NCBI GenBank assembly: GCA_030340625.1
Contig: JAOPHQ010001990.1
Coordinates: 253,001-317,000 of the forward strand
Length of the DNA: 64,000 nucleotides
Direction of reading: 5' to 3'
Source of the DNA: Merluccius polli
Taxonomy: Eukaryota; Chordata; Actinopteri; Gadiformes; Merlucciidae
The stretch's first letter is position 1, and each line of letters begins with the position of its first letter. This document shows, in pieces, positions 1-10,592 of this stretch. The translations under genes and the position numbers were made by a program. Under the pieces are notes generated by a model. That model ran no database searches. It saw only the letters and a list, made by a program, of their open reading frames with translations, and was not told the DNA's origin.

Positions 1-89
1 ATCGATAGTGGTATCGATAAAGACTCGGATCGATAAGGAGTATCGATAAAGGTATCAATATCAATAAATATTAACGATCCCCATCCCTA
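1..89. mobile_element. Right end of a hAT-like element (partial)
   Basis: The stretch is built of repeated atcgata/tatcgataa words and ends in ccatcccta. Read on the other strand it starts tagggatggg followed by a cgttaat/cgat-rich stretch, the style of terminus seen in short fish hAT elements. The left part lies outside the window, so neither a target duplication nor a second terminus can be checked. Family assignment is by resemblance only. Confidence 0.45.
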
Positions 90-383
90 CTGATCACATA
101 ACCTGGCATAAATGCTAGTCATGTAGTTGAATGAATGAATGATTTTTTTGTGTGTGTGTGTCATTGCCACCACTGTGGCCCATCCCATCCCAGATTACAA
201 GACACATTTAATAACGAATACAAAAAAGAAAAAAAGTATGTTAAAGATCTGTATTTAGTGTACTGGACGTTTGTGCAAATAAATAAATGCATTTGAATTT
301 ACAGTTGAAAATATCTTGCTTGAGCTTCTGTTATGTATTCAATTCACATATATTTATACATTCTTAGTCTTAAAATCATTGTT
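90..383. other. Non-coding AT-rich stretch, no gene seen
   Basis: AT-rich sequence with a short GT run near 153-163. On the minus strand this is the DNA immediately downstream of the protease-like frame, where a Ty3 element would continue into reverse transcriptase. No RT motif is present in any frame, so the retroelement next door is truncated or rearranged here. Confidence 0.6.
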
Positions 384-2350
384 TTATTTTATGGCCTTGC
401 TGCCCTGGCTTTTGGCCTTTGTGCCCTCAAATAATTGACAACACGAAAGGCCAAGTGGCCTTGCCCCTAAAATTACGAAATTCCAGGCCTGGCCAGGACA
501 TATCAATGCTAAGACAGAGATGGATTCTTTGGACCCGCTGACACGCTCAGGGAACTCTACCTCTACTACAACATAGCCCAGATAGGGATAGCTAGTCTCA
601 CTTAACCCCCATATGGCCAGGCCTGAGACAGGATGGATCAGTACATCTGACAAATGCTGCTTGTACCATGTCTCAAAAATAATGGTTACTTGTGAGCCAC
701 TGTCTAGGACAGCGTCACACTGATGGCCATTTACTCGCAAGGGTACAACAGAGGGGGGGACCTATCAGGCCTTTGGGAAGGTGTGGGCCTCCCACTGAAG
801 TCACTTCACTTTTATTACTGAGGCAAACAGTATCAGAGCTCTTGTCTTCTTGGCTAGGTGTCTGTCCTGTCTTAGCCCTCTTAAGAGACTGAATGAGCTT
901 TTGAATAACTTTGCTCTGATTCTCTGCATTCTGACATTTGTTGGCGAAGTGCCCTTGTTCACCACAACGATAGCAAATGCTTACATCAGAGGCTCGGGTG
1001 GCCTTGTATGGCTTTTGGTTGTTTGGAGCAGTTGTTGATGGCTCTACTCTTAATGCACTAGCCGGTGAATCAGACACTTTGGCCCCTTTGGTTGACATTT
1101 TATTCTGTAACCTACACACTTGTTTCTTCAGCGCTGCTACCTCTGCATTTCCAAAACTCCACCGACGACACAGGCACCGGAACAGTGTCGTTATCATCGC
1201 CCACTTCTTGACACGGCTCTGTTTTCATAGTGGCAAACAATGTCTTCAACTCCTTTATTTCGGCTTTCAAGGTCAGTATTTCCGTCTGTCGACCGTCCAC
1301 TTCCTTGTTGGCATGAACTCGGTGTACGGACGTACTAAGCTTGACTCTAGCAGCAGCGTACTCCTCTTCAGCTCGGATCTCAGCTAGCAGCTCTAAGAAC
1401 TTTGGAGGATTCTGCTTTCGCTCTCTTATTTTAAGCTGAATTAACATCAGGTCCGAATGTATGGCCCCCCGTAGTAGCTGCTCTACTCGGGCAACGTCCA
1501 CACGACTGGCTGGAATACCGCCTTTGGAAACTACTTTCGTAAGAGACTGCTCTAAGCGCCTCAAGAAGTCAGACAGTTTTTCATTTTTTTCTTGTTGCAG
1601 CAACCTAAACTCAAAATAGAGGTCTTCACCAGACTCAGCTGCACCAAAAGCACTCTCAATTGCATCCAAGCACTTAGAAGGAGTGACGTTAGCTTCAGCT
1701 GTTCGCACTGCTTTCACTACTGATAGAGCAGGTCCTCTAAGACACTCCATAATACGTCTGCGCTTTTCTTTTATCGAGCAGTCACTCTCCTCTACCATTA
1801 AACGAGCCTGCTCAAGCCAGTGCTCTAATGCTTCTTCTCCTGCGGGTGTGGGTAAGGTGCCTGAAAACATCCTTAGGCGACGATAGCTGCTATTTTCACC
1901 AGAAGGCTTCTCAATTTTCGACAACAGATCCCCAACAGCCCGAATGATGGACTCGGCGGAGTCATTTGAGGCTGAAGCATCAAGCAGACTCTTCAAAGGA
2001 GTTTTAACAGCGTCACCTAAAGCAGTACGCTCACCTACTATGATGACAGGCCAACTGTCTTCTGTAGTGGGGTGTTTTACATCAGGAGGAATCTTTGTGG
2101 GATCCAGCTTCTCTCTTGTTTCACAAAGCACACTCAATCTGTTCAATTTGGTGTTGAATTTTCTTCCTCTTACTCGCACGCGTCCAAAAGCTTTAACAGT
2201 TCCGAGAGTCTCTTCTATCTCTGCAACTTCATGGCCTCTGGGTGCCAGTGCAAATAATGCCGTTTCTTCATCGAGGAACTCACCTTCACACCACTCTCTG
2301 AGCTCTGTCACCAGCTCTGCCTGCACTGATTGAATGTCCATGGTATACAC
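384..2350 (-). pseudogene. Gag-protease reading frame of a Ty3-type LTR element (PNMA/ZCCHC-like), broken by two frameshifts
   Basis: Three overlapping minus-strand frames make one gag-protease gene. The first (1112-2350, 412 aa) has an N-terminal region like PNMA-type Gag proteins, a capsid-like helical part and a coiled C-terminus. The second (715-1197) carries one CCHC zinc knuckle (C-x2-C-x4-H-x4-C, near 937-978). The third (384-740) has an aspartic protease start with D-S-G followed by hydrophobic residues. The first break lies near a four-base A run at 1153-1156 and the second in a seven-base G run at 753-759. Each is what a single extra base would produce. The frame ends inside or just after the protease with no RT. 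The LTR and primer site directly upstream (2515-4622, 2491-2509) argue for a retroelement rather than a domesticated host gene. Inference: a decayed or mis-assembled gag-pro remnant. Confidence 0.75.
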
Positions 2351-2490
2351 TGGAGTAATACTGACAACTAAAACTTTTTTTTTTCTCTATTTTTAGCTAC
2401 TGCACCTTTAATGTGTTTGGCTAGTGCCTAGTGCACTCACACTGCACTTAATTAGCACTAAAAATACAAAAATGACACTCATATACTTAT
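2351..2490 (-). other. Leader between primer site and gag
   Basis: About 140 bp of AT-rich DNA between the candidate primer-binding site and the first ATG of gag (2350, or the second in-frame ATG at 2341). It has a T-rich tract at 2371-2381. No coding capacity is seen. This is the normal place for a retroelement 5' leader. Confidence 0.5.
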
Positions 2491-2509
2491 AATCCCAGTG
2501 GTGCCTCCA
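2491..2509 (-). other. Candidate tRNA primer-binding site
   Basis: On the minus strand, five bases after the LTR ends in gctaca, the sequence reads TGGAGGCACCACTGGGATT. It starts with the TGG that pairs with a tRNA CCA end, and it continues with a stretch resembling the complement of an acceptor stem plus the 3' side of a T-arm. I could not assign the tRNA. This differs from elements A and B in the same window, which are self-primed. Confidence 0.5.
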
Positions 2510-3229
2510 TTTTATGTAGCGCCCCTTTGCTCTTCCTGGCAATTATTAGGGGTGGCTACCCTAAGTTCTTGTATACAGTTTTGATAAACTTTGAGTGTCC
2601 CAATAACCACTGCTAAATCCGTTGTAAATAGAAATATAAACCTTTGTTTTATTCACACAAAATTATAGTTAAATGAAAAGCATTGGTTAAACTTGAACTG
2701 AAATAGCATACACCCTTTGTGTAGCATGGGTATGACCTTACATCTAATAGTTAGTATCACACATTCATATCACATTCCCAAAACATCCCCACAAACCAAA
2801 TAAGAAAGAAAACTTAGCAGCCGGCAAACTAATAACCAAATACCCCAGTTCCAGCGCACGTTGCAGGCCTGAAGGAGTAAGTTTGAGTGCGAAGCAATGA
2901 TCACAAGATGGCGGTCCCTCCACGCTGTCGAGCTAGCTGATGCAATCACTCACGCGCTCAGCACAGCTCCACCAGGAACTGGGATCGGCAAGACGAGTTG
3001 AGCTGTAGCTTCCACGATCTCCTGAGCATCTGTCCTTTCTGGTCTCCTCCGCGAACTGGTGTGCCCACGTTTTTGGCGAACACTGTCCTTGTAGCAGCCC
3101 AGATGACCCGGTAGCTCCCTTCTGTTTAACTAGTTTAACCCGCGATATAATGGCCGATCGCCAGGACGTTTACTACGATTTGTAGCGAACTCTTTACAAT
3201 CTATACACTTCGGATTACAACATTCTGAG

Positions 3230-4221
3230 TAGGGGTGTGTATTGGCAAGAATCTGGCGATACGATACGTATCACGATACAGGGGCAACGATACGATATAT
3301 TGCGATATATTGCGATACTGTAGGAACAACGATATATTGAGTTTCTTTTAAAGAATTTAATTGTAGGAAAACTGTCCTGGCATAGTAAACACACAATGCT
3401 GTTACATGCTTAACATCAGCTTGCTGAATTCAAACAGAGGGATCTATATTTGTATTTGACAAGAGAAGAAATACAAGCATTTGCAGGATTTTTTGGATAA
3501 ACACATGAAAAAACTAAGTTAACAGATTTCAGCGAGTCCAGCACCGTCGCTTTGACTTGTCCGTACAACTTCGGGAGAGCGATGTCCGTGATGTGTTGTC
3601 GGGAAGGGATGGTGTAACGGGCTCCAGTGTTGTCATCATATTACGAAATCCCTCATTCTCCACAACACTCAGAGGGCGCATGTCTTTGCAAATAAAAGAA
3701 AGTACTGACTGTGTTACGTTTGTTGCGCGAGTTGAGGTCGCTGGTAGTTTCGAAAAGTTAATTTCTTTAATAGTTCATTGAGCAGGATCCACTCGTTTCA
3801 CGTTAGCCTGTAATGCTACGTTGTCATGGTGTCTCGCCACATGTGCTCGCAAATTTGTAGTATTGCCCGAGTACTTGACTACTTGGCGTTGCAGAGTTTA
3901 CAGACCGCGTGGCTCTTGTCTAACTCGTAACTGCCTTCCTTTGCTTTAAAACCAAAATATGCCCAAACATCAGCTTTAAAAGCTGCTGGAGTCGTCTGTA
4001 TCCTCTCATCCTCAGTCATCGGTGCACTGTGCTAAGTTCGCGGTTAGCATGCAAGTTGCCACAGACTGGTGCTCTCGCGGGATCTCGCGGGATTTCATTG
4101 TTCCTTTGGCGCGGAGGACGTAATATAAATAATCGATACAGTGCTTTTGAATATCGATACGGTATCATGAAAAAAAATATCGCGATATATTTAAGTGTAT
4201 CGATATTTTCTTACACCCCTA
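3230..4221. mobile_element. hAT element, 992 bp, with 8-bp target duplication
   Basis: Termini taggggtgt and acaccccta form an inverted repeat, flanked by the perfect 8-bp direct repeat attctgag at 3222-3229 and 4222-4229, the hAT signature. Subterminal DNA is rich in cgatac/gatat words at both ends. The interior carries a decayed BED zinc finger (minus strand). It sits inside the older LTR, so it is a later insertion. Confidence 0.85.
3790..3922 (-). pseudogene. Remnant of a ZBED-type hAT transposase (BED zinc finger)
   Basis: On the minus strand, C-K-L-C is followed after a stop/frame break by YSGNTTNLRAHVARHH, matching the BED finger pattern C-x2-C ... L-x2-H-x4-H. This is the N-terminal DNA-binding part of hAT transposases such as those that gave rise to ZBED genes. 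No RNase-H-like catalytic domain remains, and the element is too short to encode one. Confidence 0.65.
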
Positions 4222-4622
4222 ATTCTGAGCACACGAATTGTATACCCAGTGTTCCTAAGTTGAACCATCTACACATACATGAGTTAAGTACATGAATACT
4301 CGCGGTATACTCAGTCAAACTAAGTTAGCTTCTCACACTCATAAAACACGTCTCTGTTCTATAGCTCCCGTCTTCTTCCGGCTCTCACGCACCAACCTCA
4401 CGTCCCCCTGACCTCCAACTCACTCCTGATTGGTTCAGGGGATGGTAATATAAACCGTAAAATAATACATTTGCCGCATTGTTCATCCTAACATTTAACA
4501 CAATATTCTTACATAGTGAAACGTATAAAAATAAAAGGTTAACAAACAAAATATTCATCATTATCAAAACAGATAAGGGTTTAAAACTGAAATCCCCATA
4601 CCTTATAACTCACAGGGCTACA

Positions 4623-5863
4623 CTTGTCTGCATTTATGAATGGCAGTTTCTTCTGCAGAAAAACCCCATTGAGGAGCAACCTCCTTCATTCATGTATGAT
4701 ATGTTTACAACACGTCATTGACTCAAGAAGAAGAAAAGAAAGAAAGAAAACACCCATCACCAGTCCGTGTTTCACGCAGACTCCAACGCGCACGCAAATC
4801 ATCTTTTGCTCACATCAAAGCTGCTCCTGTTCAAAGGGGCGAGGGGGGAGGGTTGAGAGGGAGGAGGGAGGGAGATCAGAGGAAGGAGGGCAGTGCTTGG
4901 GACTTATTTGTTGAACGCCCCACTCTCTGCTACACTTCTATTTTTTATATTGGGGTGGGGTGCGGGGGGGGGGGGGGGGGGGGGGGGGGGTGCTGGGCAG
5001 GCACAGGGGATTAGTGATGAATTGAGCTTGCCTGATTTTCTGCGGCCTGCCCAATGGCAGCAAAGACCAAGAGCAACTGGGATTAGGAAAAGGAAATTAA
5101 GTGTGTGTGTGTGTGTGTGCATGCCTGTGTGTGTTTGTGTGTGTGCATATGTGCGTGCCTGTGTGTGCGTGTGTGGACAGGGAGTTAAGGGGTGCACTGC
5201 TTGCGTGGAGGGTGAAGATAAGCCTTGATGTTATCACAGAACACACACACGTACACACACGCACGCACACACACCATACATGCACAGACCAGTATATGGC
5301 TCTGCCAATAAGATGCATATGTGCGTATATAATGAATCACATCAGTATGCACACACATTATTATGCCATTTGTAAACATGCCTGCATGTACAGAGAGTAA
5401 AAACAATCAGCACACACTTAAAATCAAGGTGAAAGGCATTGCTGCTTTGCACACATACTCCATTATGTTGACAGTGAATGCATTATTATTCTTTGTAAAT
5501 ATGCACAGCAACACACATATATATACATGGAAATGGACTGACCACAGACATAGTGGCTGTTTGACAGGTTGCCTTTAGCCATAATCTGCAGCAGACCAGC
5601 CATGCACCGGGACCATCCTGGCAGTCTCTCTCTCTCTCTCTTGCCCACTTTATCACTTGCTTGTTTTCTTTATCCTCTCCTGCCTTCCCTCCCTTCCTCC
5701 CTTTATCTCTCGCAGACACTTAAACCCCTGCCACAGGAACTGTAGGACACAACTTTAAACCACATCCAATCCTTGATCGACTACTTTCACAGTGACACAC
5801 ACACACACATTGGTTCACCTGTACATCTGCTTGTACAAATACAAATATCGCGTGGCAACAACT
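4623..5863. repeat. Simple-repeat-rich non-coding region
   Basis: Contains a purine-rich block (4725-4890), a 27-base G run (4964-4990), GT repeats (5101-5180), CA repeats (5240-5275), a CT run (about 5623-5641) and a CA run (5789-5809). The open frames here are low-complexity translations of these repeats (poly-Cys/Val, poly-His/Thr) and are not genes. Confidence 0.8.
4964..4990. repeat. Poly-G tract, 27 bases
   Basis: Uninterrupted G run, one of several very long G or C runs in the window (also 8015-8043, 10559-10590, about 61292-61310). The lengths are unreliable in any assembly. Confidence 0.95.
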
Positions 5864-5994
5864 GAATGCATTACAGCATACATGGTGAAGAGATTCAGTT
5901 GTTCACACAAAACATAACAATAAGGAAGACATGTGTTCTCAGGGAATTCGGTGCCAGACCAGATGGTTTGAGTATCTCAGAAACCGCTGATCTC
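5864..5994 (+). pseudogene. Tc1/mariner transposase N-terminal fragment
   Basis: The plus strand encodes GARPDGLSISETADL, preceded by RKTCVL. This matches the N-terminal helix-turn-helix region of fish Tc1-like transposases, where a basic start is followed by G-A-R-x-x-G-L-S-I-S-E-T-A-D-L. The similarity stops right after this motif, and the second DNA-binding helix and DD(E/D) catalytic domain are absent. A short orphan scrap of an old copy. Confidence 0.65.
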
Positions 5995-7748
5995 AATCCA
6001 CAGCACCGTGGAGAGGCGGGGGGCTCACAGGTGAACATGGATGTGTGCAGTTGAACAGGATCATGTCAACCAGCACCCACATCTCATTGGAATGCAGTCA
6101 AACTCTGTTCTGGGGGCCCTAGGCCAGTTTTACACACACACAGACACGCACGTGCACATGCACACCACACACACATTTTAGCAGTAGTACAGTATATATT
6201 TATGTATGCCTATGTAGCCTTTTATTGTTGACCTGTGATATGGAGGCAGGCACTCGGCTCCAGCGACAGGACAGGGCAACGTAATTCAATAGATTCATGT
6301 AAGGGAGGAGAGTCCCGATGTGATGAATGCTTCTTTTGTGAGCGGTAATTACATTTAATGTCGGCACGAATCCGCTCTTGTCCTTGCCTTTTGGAGGGGC
6401 GAGTCATTAGAGGAAAAAGGGCAAACAACTTAGTGGCCTTCTCAGAAAAAAAGGGACTTGGTAAATAAGAATGAACTATAAATAGACCACCTTGCCCATG
6501 GAAATGTTGGGGTCAACAATTATGATCAAGTCATGTGACATTTCTCCACCAATGAGATTGTTACTGCTAATATATTATAAGGTGTGTGAGGGTGAAATAC
6601 AAATAGGATCAATTATTGATTGATCCTATTAATATGTTAAAAGTGTAATAGTGTGATATTGTGATAGCTAAAAAAAACAACCAACTCATCATTCTGTGCT
6701 CATCACATCTGTGGTTTTTAGAATGACATTGAGCATAGGTTTTCAATCAGGGTTTATAATGTCATGTTGACCAGCAAGCCACCCGTGAATATTTTTCTGT
6801 TGGGGGGGGAGGGTAGCATATGGTCATCTACGAAACCAGGTAGGAATGCTTGGCCGTTCTGGCCCTCCCTGCCAGACGGACTTCACATACAAACTGCTCT
6901 GAAGCACCATAAACCCATTCATTCGGGAGGCAGGAAGACTTTTTTTGACTGACTCCATTTTAGTTGGGTATAGACCGTGCTTCTGTGTCTATACCCAAGT
7001 ATAGTTGTGTATTTTATTGGAAATGTGTGCCCCCATCAAAATGTGTGCTCATGTGACTACAGCTCTCACCTATTGAACTAAATACGGTGCTTAACTAAAT
7101 ATCTGCTCTATAAAAAAGGTTGGACTACCTATGCCCCCTCCCAACAGAAACCCACAGGGGAAACACACATACACCATCTACACATTTGAATAAAGTAAGA
7201 TTAATGGCATATTCTCTCTGACCTCTCGGACAATAACCCTGTGCACCTGGGCCTCCCACACATCCAAATGGTAGCAGACCCATCAAGCCCAATGAGCTCA
7301 GTTCGAGCCAAAGCCGTCCAGCTGTCAGAATCGACCTACTGTGAGCCACAATAGGGCTCTAATAGGCCATTAGTGGCTGTGGCCCATCTTCTTCCACTTC
7401 ACAGTCACATTGTTGCACAACACAGGACATCTTTTCAAGCGTGCGCCGCATTCACTCCGACAGCTCTCGCCCAATTTAGCTCCTGCAAGGGAGCGGTGTG
7501 TAATATTTATGACACGTGTGCACAGTAGGGGGCGCAGTGCAGTTCCAGGTCATATAGAAAGAAAAAAGTAAAAACATTCATTTATTTATCATTTATATGT
7601 ATTTTCTATTTGCAGAGAATCTCTCTATTAAGCCGTCTGTCTAGTTCTTGTTGGATTTTTGTAAAAGTTGCTTTTTCATTGAACTGTTTAAGATACCATA
7701 TATACTTACGACAGGGAACACATCAGTGACTCTAATACAGTCATCCAA
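5995..7748. other. Non-coding region, no gene seen
   Basis: No convincing open frame or transposon end. A CA-rich patch lies near 6135-6175. The segment 6230-6440 is complex, repeat-free sequence that could be a conserved regulatory block (see findings). Everything else is anonymous. Confidence 0.5.
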
Positions 7749-7970
7749 GGGCGTCACCAGCTTTTTGAAAGTGGGGGGGACATATTTTGACGGGGGGTTT
7801 GGGGGTCCTCCCCCCTAAAAATTTGAAAGAAGTAGATGCAATTTCCCGCATTCTGGTGCATTTTACCATGTTTTCAGATTTAAAATGATCTCCCTCTTTC
7901 ATTGATTTTCCTTGGAGCTTGCATGATCTGCAATTACTGACTACTATTATGTTCTGGTGTAAAACACAGT

Positions 7971-8513
7971 AGTGTTGCACGGTGCACCAATACTTCAAAA
8001 GTACCGCGATTCTCGGGGGGGGGGGGGGGGGGGGGGGGGGGGGCGTCGCGATCGTAACACACCGCCTCCTCTGTGTGAAACGATCTGGGGGTTCTCATAA
8101 ACCCGTTCGCGGTGGTAAGAGACGAGCAGAGTCTACTGCCTAACCCTAACCATAACCCATAACCCTTTTTGGAGTGAATTGTTTCACAGTACACTGCGGA
8201 CGCTGTAGACTCTGCTCTGCGAGCGGACGCTGTAGACTCTGCTCGTCTCTTACCAACGCGAACGAGTTTAAGAGAACCCCCAGATCGTTTCACACAGACG
8301 CGGGAGGGTACCTTTTGCGTCAGTATCAGACATCTGGCGTGACAAATCGTCGGTATATTACGAGTTGGGATGAGAACGTGTTGGTTTTGCACTTCACGCT
8401 GCCGCCGCAGCGCCGCGGTAACGCACAACAATGTTATTCAAGAGTGTTTCTCCTTGTCCAGGAAAAGTATCGAAATCGCAATTCTCAACTTGGTATCGGT
8501 ATTGTGACAACAC
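7971..8513. mobile_element. Nested short element with agtgttg/caacac ends
   Basis: Starts agtgttgcacggtgcacc and ends ttgtgacaacac, with matching subterminal 'caaaagtaccgcgat' and 'tatcggtatt' style sequence typical of short fish hAT-like elements. It contains a 29-base G run (8015-8043) and a copy of the repeat shared with the big palindrome. Family not assigned. Confidence 0.45.
8044..8385. repeat. Repeat shared with the arms and spacer of the 40476-43165 palindrome
   Basis: Nearly the same sequence occurs at 41944-42305, and its inverse at 41345-41640. Shared landmarks are the block from the gggggttctcataaacccg word onward, TAACCC-rich DNA (8141-8168), a duplicated ggacgctgtagactctgctc and the end block gagttgggatgagaacgtg. 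It has internal inverted symmetry: the first 55 bp return as a reverse complement near 8235-8292. It appears to be an independent short element also captured in the palindrome. Confidence 0.7.
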
Positions 8514-9106
8514 AAATACACAGAGGACTGAAGTGACTGTGTTCAGCGTTCAGTCTGTGTTTCTGAAGTCTACCGCTGTCGTTGATCCGACTCTCAACAT
8601 AGGCGTGCTTCGGTGCGTGTTTTGAATGCGTGCGTGATGCTGCTTTGTGTGTTAAAAAAACAGGAAAACGCGGAGTGGATTTCTATTTATATGGGTATTC
8701 CCCCTACTGATAAAGTGGAACGGATTTGATTGTGAAGCAATGGAAAGAACGCTGGACTAGTAGACCAGTCATGCACTAATATTTTTGATGGCAAATGTGG
8801 GGGGGTCCAAACGACTTTTTTGCAAGGGTGGGGGGGACGTGTCCCCCCCCCAATTATATTATGGTGACGCCCATGCACTCATCTATCAAGAAGCATGAAT
8901 GGATAACATTTGATTAAGTTCTATTAGTCTCTATAGGTTTGCATTTGGCGTTAGAACAAACACAATAGCACACAGCTAGAACCATTACAGTCCTCAGAAA
9001 TCAACTAATGAGTAAGACAAATGCAAAACAGAAAACACAGCGGACAGACAGACTGAGGGACATAATGACATACATTACATCCTTGACTTTTGCAAAGATT
9101 CTCAGA

Positions 9107-9330
9107 TTTAGATTCACTTTATTAATCCTGAAGGAAATCGTTTGTCATATTTGCTCAAGATGGAATATAATAATAAGAACAGAGAATAGAAAATACAATA
9201 TATAAACAATATGTAAACAATATAATCACAAAATAGGAATAAATATATACATATTACATATTATAAAATATGCAAATATACACCAAAATGTACATAAAAA
9301 ATACATATACATGAAACAGCATTAAAACTA
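9107..9330 (-). repeat. Possible LINE 3' tail (minus strand)
   Basis: Begins tttagattcactttattaa and continues AT-rich. The reverse complement ends in a ttaataaagtgaatctaaa tail, resembling the 3' ends of the fish LINE family at 45806 (which has caataaagta). No coding remnant. Weak assignment. Confidence 0.35.
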
Positions 9331-9971
9331 AACTATAACAGCATCGTAGTGCAGTGTGCTCTGCTGTGCTGTTTTGATCGGTACATTGGAGGTTATTTAT
9401 CAAAACGTATATCTGTAGTGAGGACTGATTTTACAAGCAATTCCCTCATGCTTTATAAATACAAGACAGCCACTTGTTATTCCCCTTGCAAATCCTGCTC
9501 TGTAACACCTATAGTGCGCCTCCCCCAGGCACATTCCTAATATATATAATATAGTGCCTGCTGCGTGGCAGTGCAGGGAAGTGGTCGTAGTCGACACAGA
9601 ACAAAATAGGTCACAAAATGAAAATGGAGATAATTGACATGGAAGGAAAGGATAATTAAAGTCTCCTGTCTCCAGCGCATGTAGCCTCATGCATATATGC
9701 ACATATGGAAGGAACGCCGCTCACCACACAATCAGAAGCTTGCTTATACCAGCCACTATTTTTAGCCATGCCATCCATATTTCACCCGTCCTGGCTAAAT
9801 CCTGCGGCCCCTCCCAGTTCTGCACACTGTCCATCCCCCCATCCCTGTGTCCTCTTGCCAATTAGGGCGTCAAGCGAGGAATATATCAGGTCAATTACCT
9901 CATACTCGGGAATAATGAGATGAATTATACAAAAACTGCAGAGGTGGAGTCCCAATCACCGCTGACGAGTG

Positions 9972-10006
<35 letters not shown>

Positions 10007-10524
10007 ACGTGCCTGGGTTTCTGGGTAAATTGACATGGAGAGTGAGTGTGGTGAAATTGAGCCTGATGTGCAGCAGGGCCTCTGCAGGTTTGTTTGTCAC
10101 GTTACTCACTGCACCCTTCAAGGCGTTGAGAAGGCAGAACAACACTTGCTACCGATGTTAACAGTAACAGTTGTTGTTAACAGTACGTTGAATTTTGACT
10201 TTTTTGCTGGCACCTGGCAGAGCAGATACATGATACAAAATAAGCACTGATTACAAATATAGTTTTCTTCACCTGGTTTGCACACTTCACAAAATAAACT
10301 GAACCTGTGTTGCAACTACAGTTCAGCCCGAGTATCACACTGACCACACACACACAGCACAAACACACACACACACACACACACTTCTCGGGCGATACAT
10401 CTCAATGGGTTCCCTATACTGCAATCATCATATTGCATCATTCCTCTCCTCAAAACAATACAGATATTTCATTTAGTAACGACGAGCTATAAGATAGACT
10501 GACATGCCATCACTTTGAAGAGCT

Positions 10525-10590
<66 letters not shown>
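10525..10590. repeat. (GT)n followed by a 32-base G run
   Basis: GT dinucleotides from 10525 pass directly into uninterrupted G from 10559 to 10590. Such a tract can form G-quadruplexes, and its length is unreliable in sequencing. Confidence 0.95.

Positions 10591-10592
<2 letters not shown>

Larger units (their letters stand above)
2515..4622 (-). mobile_element. 5' LTR of the gag-protease element, split by a hAT insertion
   Basis: On the minus strand the segment starts TGTAGCCCTGTGAG (4622) and ends GGGGCGCTACA (2515), so it has TG...CA ends with short inverted TGTAGC/GCTACA termini. Subtracting the hAT element and its second duplication copy leaves about 1.1 kb. It lies directly upstream of a primer-binding-like site and gag. 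No partner LTR is seen inside the window, so this rests on termini and position, not on an LTR pair. Confidence 0.6.
7749..8872. mobile_element. DNA element with GGGCGTCACC terminal inverted repeats (1.1 kb, composite)
   Basis: Perfect 10-bp inverted termini gggcgtcacc (7749-7758) and ggtgacgccc (8863-8872), each followed inward by G-rich/C-rich subterminal DNA. No clear target duplication is seen, so the superfamily is not assigned. At least one further element (7971-8513) sits inside it. Confidence 0.6.

Noticed and set aside
753..759. Programmed +1 frameshift between zinc knuckle and protease
   Set aside because: A homopolymer with one extra base is a simpler explanation, and the same pattern recurs in unrelated elements.
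384..2350. Domesticated PNMA/ZCCHC host gene
   Set aside because: An adjacent LTR with a tRNA-type primer site and broken frames favour a retroelement, although a domesticated copy cannot be excluded without relatives.
4718..5406. Several 70-110-aa frames rich in Cys/Val or His/Thr
   Set aside because: Products of GT/CA and poly-G repeats.
8141..8168. TAACCC-like words as an interstitial telomere
   Set aside because: Too short and imperfect, and repeated at 41575 and 42055 as part of a transposon.
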